DNA from: Branchiostoma belcheri
Lineage: Eukaryota; Chordata; Leptocardii; Amphioxiformes; Branchiostomatidae
DNA: 64,000 nucleotides
Assembly: GCF_001625305.1 (NCBI RefSeq)
Contig: NW_017804032.1
Coordinates: 852,017 to 916,016 of the forward strand
Reading direction: 5' to 3'
Positions within the stretch are counted from its first letter, which is position 1, and the number at the start of each line of letters is the position of its first letter. Positions 1 to 11,890 of this stretch are shown here, piece after piece. Both the position numbers and the translations under genes were made by a program. The notes beneath the pieces are model-generated. The model searched no databases. It saw only the letters and a program-made list of their open reading frames with translations, and had not been told where the DNA came from.

Positions 1-239
1 GCATTACGTGATTCCCATGCAGATCTATAGCCCATGAGGGGGATTTCTACCCTTATCTTGTTTCACTGAGAAGCAGTGAGCAAATCCCAGAACTGTAAGT
101 TAACATGTAGATAAGATTGTGTTTATGCCTCAGGGAAGTAAAACATAGATCCATATTGCATACTCGTGGTAATACTACATGATCCTATAGATGAGGGGGT
201 GCATACAATGAAAGAAATGTTCTTATGTTTTACAGTTGT

Positions 240-565
240 TCGTTTCAAACTGTGAGTACGCAGCAAAAAAAAACTCAGAACTTGAATTCAGTACGCAATA
301 AAAAAATCAGAACTTGAATTCAGTACGCAAGAAAAAAACTCATAACTTGAACTCAGTACGCAGTAAAAAAAATCAGAACTTCAACTCAGTACGCAGTAAA
401 AAAAAATCAGAACTTCAACTCAGTGCGCATTTAAAAAACTCAGAACTTAAAGCCAGTACGCAGTAAAAAAAAATCAGAACTCGAAGTCAGTATGCAGCTA
501 AAAAAACTCAGAACTTCAACTCAGTACGCAGTAAAAACATTGAGAACTTGAACTCAGTACGTAGA
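240..565. repeat. A-rich minisatellite, about 33-bp unit
   Basis: Roughly nine to ten imperfect head-to-tail units, each made of a run of A's, then TCAGAACTT, a short variable part and CAGTACGCA. Unit length drifts by a few bases because the A-run varies. No open reading frame crosses it and no gene lies nearby. Confidence 0.9.
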
Positions 566-3479
566 AAAGTATAAAAGTCAGCTCTCCTTTACTGCTAAAT
601 ATGCACCAACACGTTCCAGGCGAAAAGAAGAGTGGCAAAGACGGAACTTCTGTCGTTGACACGAAAAGAAGAGGGCTGCATACGTTAACACATGGCCTTC
701 CGCTTTCGTGTCTGTCCAACGTTTTATATGAATGAAGACCTTCATTGCACATTCTTGCCACACTTGGCTAAGTACAGGTCACAACAAAACAGGATGAACA
801 GATACAGTTAACAGATACAAAAGAAACTAACTACGTAAACTCTTAACATATCATTCGATCCTACTCTTTTAAAAAGACAAAATTGTATGTTTGGTGGCGG
901 GCTTGTAGGTACGAAAATTCCAAATATTCATGAAAAATACATTGCATGCAGTACACTCAAGCCTTATTTGAAGCATAGGAATGTATTTCTGTGTTCAGTT
1001 GTGTCGTAAAAGACAAGATATACTAGTAATGACGTTGGCCTTCGGCGTAACACCTGTGTCTATAGAGATAGTCATATAGTCATACATAAATGATGATGCA
1101 CTGAAGAGAAATCATGAACTAGGGAAAAGGAGTGCCCCTTTTCTTGATGTGCCATCTGGCGTACAGATACAGTATTAAAGATAGCTGACTTCAGGGAAAC
1201 TTTGGTATGGTCCGTTCGATAAAGCATGGAGACGTAGAACTTGTGCATTCTAGTGTTTATATGCCCTTGTAGATGTAGCAAGATACCACACACTTATATC
1301 ACTGAAGTTGTCCATAGAACTGCTTTCTAACCAAGACCTGTGCTTAGCTTGTAAGAGCGCATAAACGTACAATAAAGCTTAAGGTCGTACATTAAAAAGG
1401 TTAAGAGTTATTAGAAAAATTGGAAAAGTTGGAAGGAAAACTTTCTCGTCCAGGATACGTTTGGCCACTACTACGGAAGCAAATTCTCTTCCTCCAAACT
1501 CCATCTTTTAGGAGGAAGTTCCATGCTGAAAGAACTCCATCAACATTGAACAAGCTTCCTTGTTAATGGTTCCCAAATGGGTACAACCTTAAACTTTCCA
1601 AACATCTGTCTTCACAGTCGCAATAGAGTAGGCCTTATTCAACTTACTCTGTAAAGAAACGACCAGAAAATTTACTATTTATGTCTTCCTAATGTTACAT
1701 ACTGCAGCTTTAACAATTTTTCTATCAACAAAACGTATTGCCACGTCTAACTCTAAGCGTACATATGCCGACCCACGGGGGATGAAAAATAGCCCCTTTT
1801 GGCATTAAAACACTCCACTTTAGACAGACGTTCGGAAAGGTGAACTGTGTATTGACCCGTTCAGCTCGGAACGGAGACTATAGTAGGGAGATTTATTAGT
1901 ACAGTACCCGGGTCTGGTTTGAAAGCCTGCCGGTGGGAGCTTACCCTACAACCGAGACGGATTGTATCTCTGTCCATTACGGTTCTCTGTGGTCTTGGTT
2001 TGTAACACCGGATAAGCCTAGTTCCGCTCGCTATCGTTGACTGATGGACTGAAAGCTTCCCTCCACCAAGTATGGTTTTTAACGATGATACGTGACACTG
2101 TGTAAGTACGATGCCTCTGATTACATGATTATAATGCAATTAACTTTATAGCTCATCAATTTTATATGATGCACTGTTTGGCAACGTGTACGGCAATTCT
2201 AGCATCAATTAATAGTAGACTACTAATGCCTATGTCAAGGCTGTACGTTGCACGTTTCAGGGCAGCTAAACAAGTAGAATATTCTGGAAAAGAAAATATT
2301 CTGGATGAGGAAACCTGTGCGATATTGTCATTTTCTTCATCATTTCATACTTAGTAAAAGCAATAGCCCTGAAATAAGCTATGTGAGGAGTCCATTTATT
2401 TTTGGGTGCCACCCATAAATAGCTAGAACCACTTCAATCAGCCTAGAATACGAAACAAGCAGCCATTTTCCTTCAGAGATATTGTATTTTTGCCCTACAG
2501 ATATGCTATGGGATAGAATCATTTTAACTTACTACATTAAAAGAATGACCAGAAACCGACTTTGAAAATACCCCGAAATTGCATTGGATGCCTTTAAGAT
2601 CAATACATTTCACCTTTAAACACAGATTTGCTATTAGTCATTTCTGCCTACTCAGTCAGAAACTGCTGACAACTATTTTTCAGGCGTACGTACGTAGTTT
2701 TGCCTGAAGGCGCCCGGCTTCGTTCTTTCTCTGAATGATGCATGTTGGAACAAATCGGAGCGAGAACTGAGCAGGTTTGAGGGATGGTCCGTTTAGTCCA
2801 GTCGGTTGATAGCATCAGAAGAACCCCCGGCGTGTGTTTTCACTGTTCGTCTAACAAAACGCACGTTTGAATCACGGATAACCCCATTCGTCACTGTCCG
2901 GTTACTTCTGTTTCGCACACGATTTCAATTTTCCTGGGGAGTTTCTTTCATTCTTTATTCGTATTCGGTACCAAAAAGCAAACCTTGCAGCAGAGATAAG
3001 ACTCCCTGAATTGCAAAGAGTTTGCGTACAAAATTACACATTACAATGGACAAGACAGGCAATATGTACAATCCCTCATATACATTACGGAAGATACGAA
3101 AACCTAAAAACTTTGCTTCTGAAACTCTTTTATTACATCGCTAGAATCTCAAACTCTCAAAACTCACCACGCTTACATATAACATCAACACTATTGAAAC
3201 GTTTAATAGCCATGTTGCTTTTAAGAATTTTATCATAAGCTGTTTCAGGTTCTGTCTGAGTCTTGTTATCCTCTAAACAGTCGTGAATTTGACAAGCTTG
3301 CTGCAACTTTACAGCCGAGCTGCTGCCAAACTAAAACGTTCATGTTTCCAATGGCGTTTATAAATAATGAATCAGCTGTGATGTATGTATATTGCTCACT
3401 TACGCTGGAACCGTGGCCTGAGGAATTGGGCGATGTTGATTGAACGTTACCAGAGGGAAAACTTAATCCCGTGCTTTAA
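566..3479. other. non-genic stretch, no gene recognised
   Basis: Short open frames only, none with a recognisable domain or flanking splice sites. A more GC-rich patch at about 1860-2110 has a 92-codon open frame on the minus strand with no similarity I recognise. About 2390-2480 is related to 17405-17490 (shared TAGCTAGAACCA and ATACGAAACAA), so it belongs to a dispersed repeat. Confidence 0.6.
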
Positions 3480-4540
3480 TTAAAACACACGGAGCGAAGT
3501 CTCAGGCTCATTCGTCTTAGTGTTTTTCTTGTGACACCTTTACGATATGGTTTACATTGAGAGTGGTGAAGTCTTAGGATCATTCGTCTTACAGTTTTTT
3601 GGTGACACCTTTACGATTTGGTCTGCATTGAGAGTGACGAAGTCTTAGGATTATTTGTCTTAAAGTTTTTCTTGTCACATCTTTAAGACACGGCTTGCAT
3701 TGAGAGTGACGAAGTCTTAGAAAACTTAATTCAGTGCTTTAATTAAAACACACGGAGCGAAGTCTCGGGCTCCTTCGTCTTCAAGTTTTTCTCGTGACAC
3801 CTTTACGATATGGTCTGCATTACGAATGGCGAAGTCTTAGGATCATTCGTCTTAAAGTTTTTCTTGTCACACCTTTAAAACATGACTTGCATTGAGAGTG
3901 ACGAAGTCTTAGAAAACTTAATCCCGTGCTTTAATTAAAACACACGGAGCGAAGTCTCAGGATCATTCGTCTTAGAGTTTTTCTGGTGACACCTTTACGA
4001 TATGGTTTGCACTGAGAGTGACGAAGTCTTGGGCTCATTCGTCTTTAATAAGTTTTTCTTGTCACACCTTTAAGACATGACTTGCATTAAGAGTTACGAA
4101 GTGTTATAGGATCATTCCTCTTAAAGTTTGTCTTGTGGCACATTTAAGACACGACTTCCATTAAGAGTGACGAAGTCTTAGACTCATTCGTCTTAGAGTT
4201 TTTCTTGTGACAACTTTAAGACACGGCTTGCATTAAGAGTTACGAAGTGTTATAGGATCATTCTTCTTAAAGTTTTTCATGTGACATCTTTAAGACATGG
4301 CTTGCATTGAGAGTGACAAAATGCTATAGGATCATTCGTATTTAGTTTTTTTGTGACACTTCTTGTGATACCTTTAATACACGGCTTTCATGCATTGATA
4401 GTGTTGAAGTCTTAGGACAATCCGTCTTACAGTTTTTCTTGTGACATCTAGATCTTTAAGACACGGCTTGCATTGAGAGTGACGAAATCTTAGGATCATC
4501 CATCATAAAGTTTTCTTGTGACACCTTTACGATATGGTAA
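3480..4540. repeat. satellite-like array, about 72-bp unit with an inserted linker
   Basis: About fourteen diverged units of roughly 70-73 bp. Each has a core GAAGTCTTAGGATCATTCGT, then a TTTTTCTTGTGACACC segment and a TTGCATTGAGAGTGAC segment. A second module with TTTAATTAAAACACACGG occurs at about 3471, 3740 and 3933, giving a partial higher-order structure in the first half. The second half is more degenerate. No coding potential is seen. Confidence 0.88.
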
Positions 4541-4980
4541 AGTTGATTCAACTTACTTCGTAAAGATATTGACTAGAAATTTACTTTTTACATCATCCTA
4601 ATGTTACACAATGCAGCTTTAAGGCATTCTTACCGTATGAAATCAATTATGACCTCTTTTTGTCTATTCATTTCGACTATATTCGTTTCAAAGTCTACCT
4701 TCTTAGTGGCCTATATATTACATCCTTGCGTGAGAGTCGTCTTAGCCTTTCTGTCATGAGTTAAGCATGAAACAGTTTTCCATATCGGATTTCGGGATTT
4801 GTATGAAAGATTTATGCACATGTACGACATCAAAACTATCAGATTTAATATCTGAGGATTCACGTCAATCGATAGGGTCCATCCTAATGGTGTAATAACC
4901 CAGCACAGAATGGGGAATATCGATCAAGGGTCTTTACTGTCTTAGTGGGCTAGGACGCTAACTGAGAGATGTATTATCAG

Positions 4981-5234
4981 ACTAGGAAAGTAACATTTGC
5001 AAAGCAAATGCATAATGCTTACCTTCGCATGTGGTCTGCTATGTTAATTCTTACTCAAACGCATTCATGTACATGGTCAGATAGGAGTCTAAATCCCTCC
5101 TGCTATAAAATTGCAACATGATGTAACTCAACACTAGTTGCCATGGTCACAGACGTCTGGTTCAGGTCATTGTCCTTATAAGTTTGGAGAAGAGGAAACA
5201 GAGCAAAACAATATGTTTTCCTTCGGTAAACATA
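4981..5234 (+). repeat. dispersed element with X-box-like palindrome, copy 1
   Basis: This begins ACTAG, runs through TTGCAAAGCAAATGCAT, and ends TTTTCCTTCGGTAAACAT. It is clearly related to 26681-26960, and its right part to about 21185-21345. It carries GTTGCCATGGTCAC at 5137-5150, which resembles an RFX X-box, followed by AGACGTC. No coding capacity, so it is non-autonomous; its class is unclear. Confidence 0.75.
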
Positions 5235-5837
5235 AATATATAACGTTATCCAGTTGCTTGAGTAAGTGTTTTTTTGGCGTTTGAGCCATACTGCCATTCT
5301 GTTGAACCACCCATGTAAAGCCGCTATCACATTGCCGAATATGGCCACCCGAGCACATTGTGCACATTGTGTAAAAATTATGCGATTTTTATAACCGCCT
5401 TTTTATTCAACCTCTTTTTTTTCTCCCTCAGCTTTTAAAAGAAGTCCTGTTTTATATAAATGCAGGTTGTATCAGCTTGTCCTGGTTCAAACCGATTTCA
5501 TATGTCACGTTCTGCCCTAAAAATTCAAAATTGATTTTCTATCAAATAGCTCACTTGACATGAAATAAAGTCAGCAACAGATTAATGTACCATGTAGTCG
5601 TTTTATTGAAAATTCATTTCTTGGCTTGAAAAGGATTCCCTTGCTAGAATGTGGCCATAAAAAGAAGCCATCAAATCATCTTAACGAGAATATTTGTAGC
5701 GTATGACCTGCTTTCTAAATGTCATTTGTCTTACGCGCAATTTTGTATTTCATACGCGAACGGGGAAGGGGGGATGACGATATATCAGTATAGACTGGTA
5801 TCCATCCACCCCTGTTCCAAAATTTGTGGTGTTGAAA
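5235..5837. other. AT-rich spacer, nothing recognised
   Basis: Short open frames only; no splice-bounded exon, RNA gene or repeat boundary could be supported. Confidence 0.5.
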
Positions 5838-6270
5838 GCTAAAGGCCGACTGGTCATGACAGGTTAGCTACGGTCACGGGTTCGATTCCTGGCAGTCCTT
5901 GCTAGATTTTGTCCTTAGGGAACACACTTTACACGACTTTCTTCACTCTGCCCTGGTGTACTACTAGGTACTTGACTTCGGTTGGGGAGGTAAAGGCAGA
6001 GGGAGGAGAGGGATGGGCTTTGCCTTCCAAGGCTGTGCCCTAGACACAGTGGACCAAGAAACCACTGAAAAAAGTCAATATTTTGCGCTTGGATGGGATC
6101 AGAAGAGACAGCCGGCGATAGAATAGGATAGGATGGATCACGAGTTACCCCAACCATGCGCCGACCTTGGTTGGGAGTGGTCGGGAGCAATGTCGGGGGA
6201 GGGTCGTGAGTTCTGAATAAGGCCAGGATATAAAATATAGTTGGATACCAGCTGCAGGCTAGCATAGTTA
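5838..6270 (+). mobile_element. tRNA-derived SINE with long tail
   Basis: A Pol III B-box-like GGGTTCGATTCC lies at about 5878-5890, in a tRNA-like head. It is followed by TTGTCCTTAGGGAACACACT, a body segment that recurs in altered form after the tRNA-like heads at 23.6 and 35.8 kb. The tail is G-rich and has no gene. The A box is degraded, so this copy is probably inactive. The 3' boundary is approximate. Confidence 0.6.
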
Positions 6271-6486
6271 GTTACAGGTGTCATTTGGCTGACCGCCATC
6301 TTCTTGCGTTGCCAATTCCAGTGCCAAATCCTTCACCATGTCATTAATTAACACTAGCACTGCTGGCTGACGGTGCGTTTTGTTTATGCCTGACAGGAAC
6401 GGCTTAGGACTGTGTGGCATGCATACAAACTGCCCCTGAGTATATTGCTAAGTACACTAAATTTATAAGTCAAAGATAATTCTCAA

Positions 6487-6591
6487 TAAAGAGACTCTTT
6501 CTACACGACCAAGTCTTTTATTCAGCCAACGTTTCGGTGACCGTCTGTCACCTTCCTCATGGCAATTGGTTGTGTAGAAAGAGTCTCTTTA
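6487..6591. repeat. short element with 25-bp terminal inverted repeats
   Basis: The left arm at 6487-6511 (TAAAGAGACTCTTTCTACAC...) is the reverse complement of 6567-6591 with one mismatch. Between them lies CAACGTTTCGGTGACCGTC, a segment of a kind found at the ends of retroelements in many animals. A Penelope-like terminus or a small MITE is possible; the class is not resolved. Confidence 0.7.
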
Positions 6592-6702
6592 CTCGGTGAC
6601 TTACCAACCTGATGAAACTATTCACGGATGTGAGACAACAGTTCGGACATAAATAATTCTATCTACTTGATATTTTCTTCCATGGTGGTAGCTAAAGAAC
6701 TA

Positions 6703-7080
6703 TGTCACACATTCACTACTATTTGGCCCCCCGAACACTAGCCAAACGCCCCCGACCATTGTTACGAGTAGGTCGGCTATGGGTCGGCTGGTGTCGGCTG
6801 CACCAGTCAAATGTTTCAAAATGTTGAAATTAAAACATTTGGGGGTTGATCAGTAGATTCAACCATGGTTTGCTGGTCGTAAGTCAGTAGAACACCAACC
6901 ATTCAAGGGTAAATATCAGCAGTGTCTGTTGGTCATATTTGACTCAAATGTAACTCAAATTCGTTTTGAGTCGTATAGAAAGGTAGGAGTGGCCTACATT
7001 TGAGCAGACTGCTCCCGAACGTCAGCCGAACCTGGTCGATCGGCTTGTGTTCGGGAACAAATTCGTGGGAATGTGTGACA
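6703..7080. mobile_element. MITE-like element, 378 bp, nested terminal inverted repeats
   Basis: The outer ends TGTCACACATTC (6703-6714) and GAATGTGTGACA (7069-7080) are perfect inverted repeats. Just inside, CCCGAACAC (about 6730) pairs with GTGTTCGGG (about 7047). There is no transposase reading frame, so this is a non-autonomous DNA element. I could not find a convincing target-site duplication. Confidence 0.72.
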
Positions 7081-7426
7081 GGGGCTTAAACGTAATGCCT
7101 CTTATGAATGCAAGTCCATAAAATGGTGATTCAAACTGTGATTCATCAAAATGTAATTAGGTCACTGCGTCCAAACATAGACGTGTCTGACAGCGTTACA
7201 AATTAGACGAGAGATGGTCGATTATTTTTTTCTCATCAAATGGTGCTCACCCACTCTTAACACCCGTGTTTTAACGGCGACGTGAGGTCCCATGGTGTAA
7301 ATGTTAGCCCCTAGTGGAGACATCAAAACCTATTTGTGACATAGATTTTCACAGTGTAGTTCTCCTGATCACTGGCAGTCCATCTACATCAGAAGAGGTC
7401 AGCAGAGTTCACTGATCTGATGGCGC
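7081..7426. other. spacer, nothing recognised
   Basis: No gene, RNA gene or clear repeat could be supported here. Confidence 0.5.
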
Positions 7427-7575
7427 CATTTGCAAAATCTGTGTTCCGAACTACCCAATCTCTGTTCCAAACTACACAATCTGTGTTCCGAACTACCCAA
7501 TCTCTGTTCCAAACTACACAATCTGTAGTCCAAGCTACACAATCTCTGTTACAAACTACACAATCTGTAGTACAC
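7427..7575. repeat. 21-bp tandem repeat
   Basis: Seven or so units of 21 bp alternate between AATCTGTGTTCCGAACTACC and AATCTCTGTTCCAAACTACA types, so the real period may be 42 bp. As 21 is a multiple of three, both strands stay open through it (seven-residue repeats such as SVFRTTQ). There is no start context or splice-bounded exon to suggest translation. Confidence 0.9.
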
Positions 7576-9117
7576 AATATGTTCCGAATTACTAAATCTG
7601 TGTTGCAGGCGTCCTAACTACGTTCTTCCTCAATATCGAGCAAAAATATGCCAAATGCATTGGGTCCAATTAAATCTACTATATAATTTGTCGCTGGAAC
7701 ATTCATTCCATGCGTCTCTGCAATATCTTGAATTGAATTTGGCGACAGCGGACCAATCTATTTGAAAGATGACAGCGTTTGTCTCCATGGGCTTCGAACC
7801 CTGAACCCCGGGTCAGCTAGCTCGTTACGGCCTGTAGGCTGCATGGTCTGTGAACGACTGAGGAAGTGCCGCGTGAAGGACAGTCTAATGGCATCGCCGC
7901 CTCTTGAGACTTGTATGTCCTACTCGTGTTAAGAAGAATATGGAATACTCCCATTAAACTCCTTTTACTGAGCAGTAGGGCTACACTGGTTTGATGTAAT
8001 GGATGACATCCGCGAGGATTGATTTTCGCCTGTTCTAAGAAAAAATTACCTCCTCCGAGGCTTTGACCTGCCATTCTCACTAGTCCATGGTAGTTAGCGA
8101 CAGTAGGGAGCCGGCGGTAACAACGGAGGATGGCACCCAGGCTTCTAAACTGCAAGGATTCAGTACGGTGCCGACTCATAAACGCTGCAAAAGGCCATCA
8201 TGTACCGGCTTGTCGTAAAAGTCGCTATGTACTACACTACCGCAAATTCACAATACCAGCTTTGTATTTCTGTGGTTTAGCAGTAGCTTTTGAGCTGCAA
8301 TTTTTTTATTTGGTATTCGCCCGCGCCCACTAGTTTGAGTTGTAGAAGCAATCAAATACATTCGTGGGCGTGAACAATCTCCAGAAAACTCTGTAAAATT
8401 TATGCTCACGAAACTGTCATTAGAACGCTCTTATTGAGTGTTATACTGATTGTCTTAATTGATTTATTGATTGAGGCCAGAGAGACTGACGCACAATTTT
8501 CCCAGGCGACACGGAGCGAGACTCTACTTAATTACCCCCCCCCTTCCCGGGTGGATTCATTATGAGTTTAGCCGCTGTGGAGCACGAGTGTGGACAGACT
8601 AATAATCTAACTTTTGTTAAGCCGATAGAGTTTGATTTAAACGACCTATCGTGGATTAAAACCCTGGTCTGTATGTATACGTCAACAGCATAACTCGAGA
8701 AGTTGTGGATGGATCTTCACGATATTTATAGGTCGGTAGCGGTTGTGAAAACGAAGGTCAAGTTTGAAATGGTTCAACTGGCATTCTCCAACGGTACTGC
8801 AACCTTGTTTCACCTTCACTCGTATTCCAGAAAATATCAATCAAGACACTAAAACATACTCACAGAAAAGAGATCAGAAGAGCGAATTCGAGCTAATTAT
8901 AAAATACCATGGATACTAGGCTATACAAATGCAGGACAATGTCTCAAATCACCAGCTAGTACTGATATTAGACAAAGAATGAACTCATATTGTTGAAGAT
9001 GATCTAGATCACAACAAATGCGCGTTATTCTGTTCCATATAGTTCTGTTCTAAACATGACCTAAGAGCGCCGGAATGTCTGTCCTTGGTGCTGAACACAG
9101 CGTTCTTCTTCACTTTT
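7576..9117. other. non-genic stretch
   Basis: No gene seen. About 7780-7850 has a weak tRNA-like B box on the minus strand (GGTTCGAAGCC) and may be an old SINE. The sequence around 8665-8710 (GTCAACAGCATAACTCGAGA) recurs at 9186-9206 ahead of the 50-bp array, so it belongs to a dispersed repeat. Confidence 0.5.
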
Positions 9118-9215
9118 TTACCTTCGCCAGAAGGTTATGGTTTCGAGTCGGCCATGGCGGAGTGGCTATGGTGCGGGTCTGTATGTCAATAGCATAACTC
9201 GAGAAGATGTGGACC
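9118..9215 (-). repeat. terminal part of a dispersed repeat (CCTTCGCCA end)
   Basis: The sequence TTACCTTCGCCAGAAGGTTA is the reverse complement of the end of repeats at about 25370-25535 (CTTGGCGAAGGTAA) in an INTS6 intron. A related body without this end is at about 36235-36355. It joins directly into the 50-bp array that follows. Confidence 0.6.
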
Positions 9216-9470
9216 GAAGGGCGGTTATACCGGTTATACAGATACAGAAGCTGGTGTGTTACGCCGAAGGGCGGTTATACCGGTTATACAGATACAGAAG
9301 CGGGTGTGTTACGCCGAAGGGCGGTAATACCGGTTATACAGATACAGAAGCGGGTGTGTTACGCCGAAGGGCGGTTATACCGACTACACAGATACAGAAG
9401 CGGGTGTGTTACGCCGAAGGGCGGTTATACCGGTTATACAGATACAGAGGCTGGTGCCGAAAGGCGATAA
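9216..9470. repeat. 50-bp tandem repeat, five units
   Basis: Units start at 9216, 9266, 9316, 9366 and 9416, with an exact 50-bp spacing. The unit is GAAGGGCGGTTATACCGGTT followed by ATACAGATACAGAAGCGGGT and GTGTTACGCC. Units differ at only a few positions, which suggests recent amplification. A diverged single-copy relative is at about 35320-35375. Two forward frames are open through the array, but the 50-bp period shifts frame in every unit, so a coding role is unlikely. Confidence 0.95.
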
Positions 9471-10804
9471 TATCAGCTATACAGATAGCGCTATACTGAA
9501 AAAGTTGTTATGAAGGAACCTTTTGGTATCTGTCAAAACTTACTCTACATAAAGTAATATTCGAGACATGATTACCTCGGACAGAAAAGCTCTTTGTCCT
9601 AGTTGATAGGATCAGCAGAACGTTGTTGGAGTTGATAGAATAAGTAGGATAATGTCTTCAGACGTGGCCGGTCTCAGCCAACCATCTGTCTCTATCATTA
9701 ATAGGATCACCCACCCCTGTCTGCGGGCTTTATGCTGATAACATGATTGTACAGTCGAACAATGACGGGATATGTCTGCCATTGGATAGGCTGTCGGACG
9801 CGATGGACACTGATTAGATTACCCCACGGGCTCTCTGTGCTCTATTAGCCCCATTTCAATGCAACTTTGATAGACCCTAAGCCCCCCTCCCATGCATAGA
9901 TTGGTAAATCGAAGAACCTTGTACTCTAGAAGTTAAGGTTGGCAGCATCGTGGTATTAAAGTCAGTTTCAGGAGCGTCTCTTTATTTGCTACGTGCGTGT
10001 ATTTGACGTTTATATAAGACGGCATCTTCGTTCCCCACCCCACTTTTACCATCCCTTCTCGCCATCTGGTGTTCGATTTTAATTGGTTCATACGGTCATC
10101 AAGCTCTGTTCATTCATTGATTTTCTGTTCCTGTTTTTTTAAGTCCAAATCTGCTTCTCCTTTTCTCCTCAGAAGCCCAAGTCACCATGGCTATAAAAAC
10201 CTGTAAAACTTTTACTCACAGAATACGCGAAAGCCTAATGTATATATACACTATGAAAAAATGAGTACGTTTTAGCATATTTCTCCTGTGAACACTATCC
10301 AGCCATAGTAATTCTGCCTCCAAGACTGAAGTCTGCGTTGAGGAGTAAACGGAGCATGAAATGATGTCCTACCGGGGTATTAGAATGCTGCACAGCGTCT
10401 GTGCTGTACGCATAGAAGACCCAGATGAGCAGAGGGCAAACTCCGTCCGGCAGGAATACCTTTCCTGACAGGGTAGCGCCGGGCGGAATACACACCCTCT
10501 GCGTAAGTTTAATTTGAAGCGCCCGTGTGTCAAGGACTCTGCTGACTTGGAATATATGGCTTTATCCCAATTCCATTACATGTGGCGCCTCTGTTGTAAT
10601 ATATAATCGGTATGCGTGACTCTGGCTGATGAAAACAAAGACTAGTCCTTTTGTTCCATTTCATTATGGCTATGTGAAAACGTTTGGAATTCACGTTCGT
10701 GCATGTGCCGCCTCGTTAAAGCTCCATTATGTGACATTAGGACAATACAGAAAGTAAGTTTTCCTGGTCATTTATTCACAACGTAAGCTGCACCGTTGCA
10801 TGGT
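9471..10804. other. non-genic stretch
   Basis: No supported gene. A 66-codon minus-strand open frame (10295-10495) lies in a GC-richer island, but no domain or splice partners were recognised. Confidence 0.45.
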
Positions 10805-11075
10805 GCCATTCAGAAAGTGAAGGTGCCAATATATGACGCCGTACGAGTGTGGTTTAAACCTGGAAACACAGCTGTCAGCCATGTTTGTTTACATGTTAGT
10901 ATTTTGTGGTGGCACCACAATTAAACTCAGTGCGCCTTGTGTGGGCTGTTTGACAACCATAAATGTGAGATGATTTCACATATACGCTGAAAGGGAAAAG
11001 TGGACGTAAATTACAACCACATAAATTTTTTTCAATTAAAGTATAACAATTTTGACGCAAAAATGTTACATATAT
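10805..11075 (+). repeat. dispersed repeat, copy A (pair with 28755-29045)
   Basis: This shares a long stretch with 28755-29045 inside INTS6, in the same orientation: CAGAAAGTGAAGGTGCCA-like start, TATGTTTGTTTACAT-like centre, GGTGGCACCACAA, GTGGGCTGTTT, and a TTTTTTTCAATT then AAAATGTTACAT end. It is non-coding. The relation implies a dispersed, non-autonomous element. Confidence 0.75.
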
Positions 11076-11506
11076 AGTATAGCTTTACGGGTCAATGTCC
11101 TCTAGGCGGAGGCTTTTTTGAACGACCGCTGAGCGACTATCATTGGATTAGTATGATCCTCGGTTTTATAGTTGGAATATGATGCACGATGTATATATGA
11201 TTATGACACGATATATAAGTCAAATAAAGCTAAAAGCGCTTCGTGACTTCAATATACGTTTGTATTAATAGGAAGATTTTAACATATGTTATTGTCGTTC
11301 CGGTTCTGTTCTACAGTATGATCGAAAACTGTTTTTGGGAACGGACAAAAATACATGTACGTGCAGATGTCATCCGTATACTGTAATCAATCAAAATGGC
11401 CTAAGGAGATTCTTGGTCGCTCACATTTTGTATTATATTTAGAAAGGCAAGGGAAGGTTAATGATCCCTGGCCAGTTTATCTGCATATACATGTGTAAAT
11501 ATACAT

Positions 11507-11890
11507 GTACAACATCCTTCTTAGATATACAGAACACCATGCATTCAAATGTTCCTATCTTTAGTTAAAGTAGTCAATTTTGGCGGGAAATGTTACATAT
11601 ATTGTACAGCTTTGGGGGTCAATTTCCACTGCACGGAGGTTGTTGTACATACACGTAAATCAAAGATGGATGCTGTACATACACGTATGGCTGTATTTAT
11701 TTATTCAGAAATTGTAACATGACAATACAAAGTGTGCACTCGGCAGCAAGTATGCTGATAGCGTGCACAACTGACACATACACCACATGTGACATACATG
11801 TAGAAGCAACAATACACATGTATGACTATACATGTACAACGTCCTTCTCAGATATACAGACCACCATGCATTCAAATGTTCCTATCTTCT
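11507..11890 (+). repeat. duplicated segment
   Basis: About 60 bp at 11507-11566 (CATGCATTCAAATGTTCCTA core) recurs at 11831-11888. Nearby, ATGTTACATATATAGTATAG at about 11063 is echoed by ATGTTACATATATTGTACAG at about 11590. The region seems to have been built by local duplication or nested insertion of the repeat ending near 11075. Confidence 0.7.

Noticed and set aside
1861..2139. 92-codon minus-strand frame
   Set aside because: No family resemblance, no neighbouring exons; probably chance in a GC-richer repeat-like patch.
10295..10495. 66-codon minus-strand frame in a GC-richer patch
   Set aside because: No domain, no splice partners and no start context; kept only as a note within the spacer.
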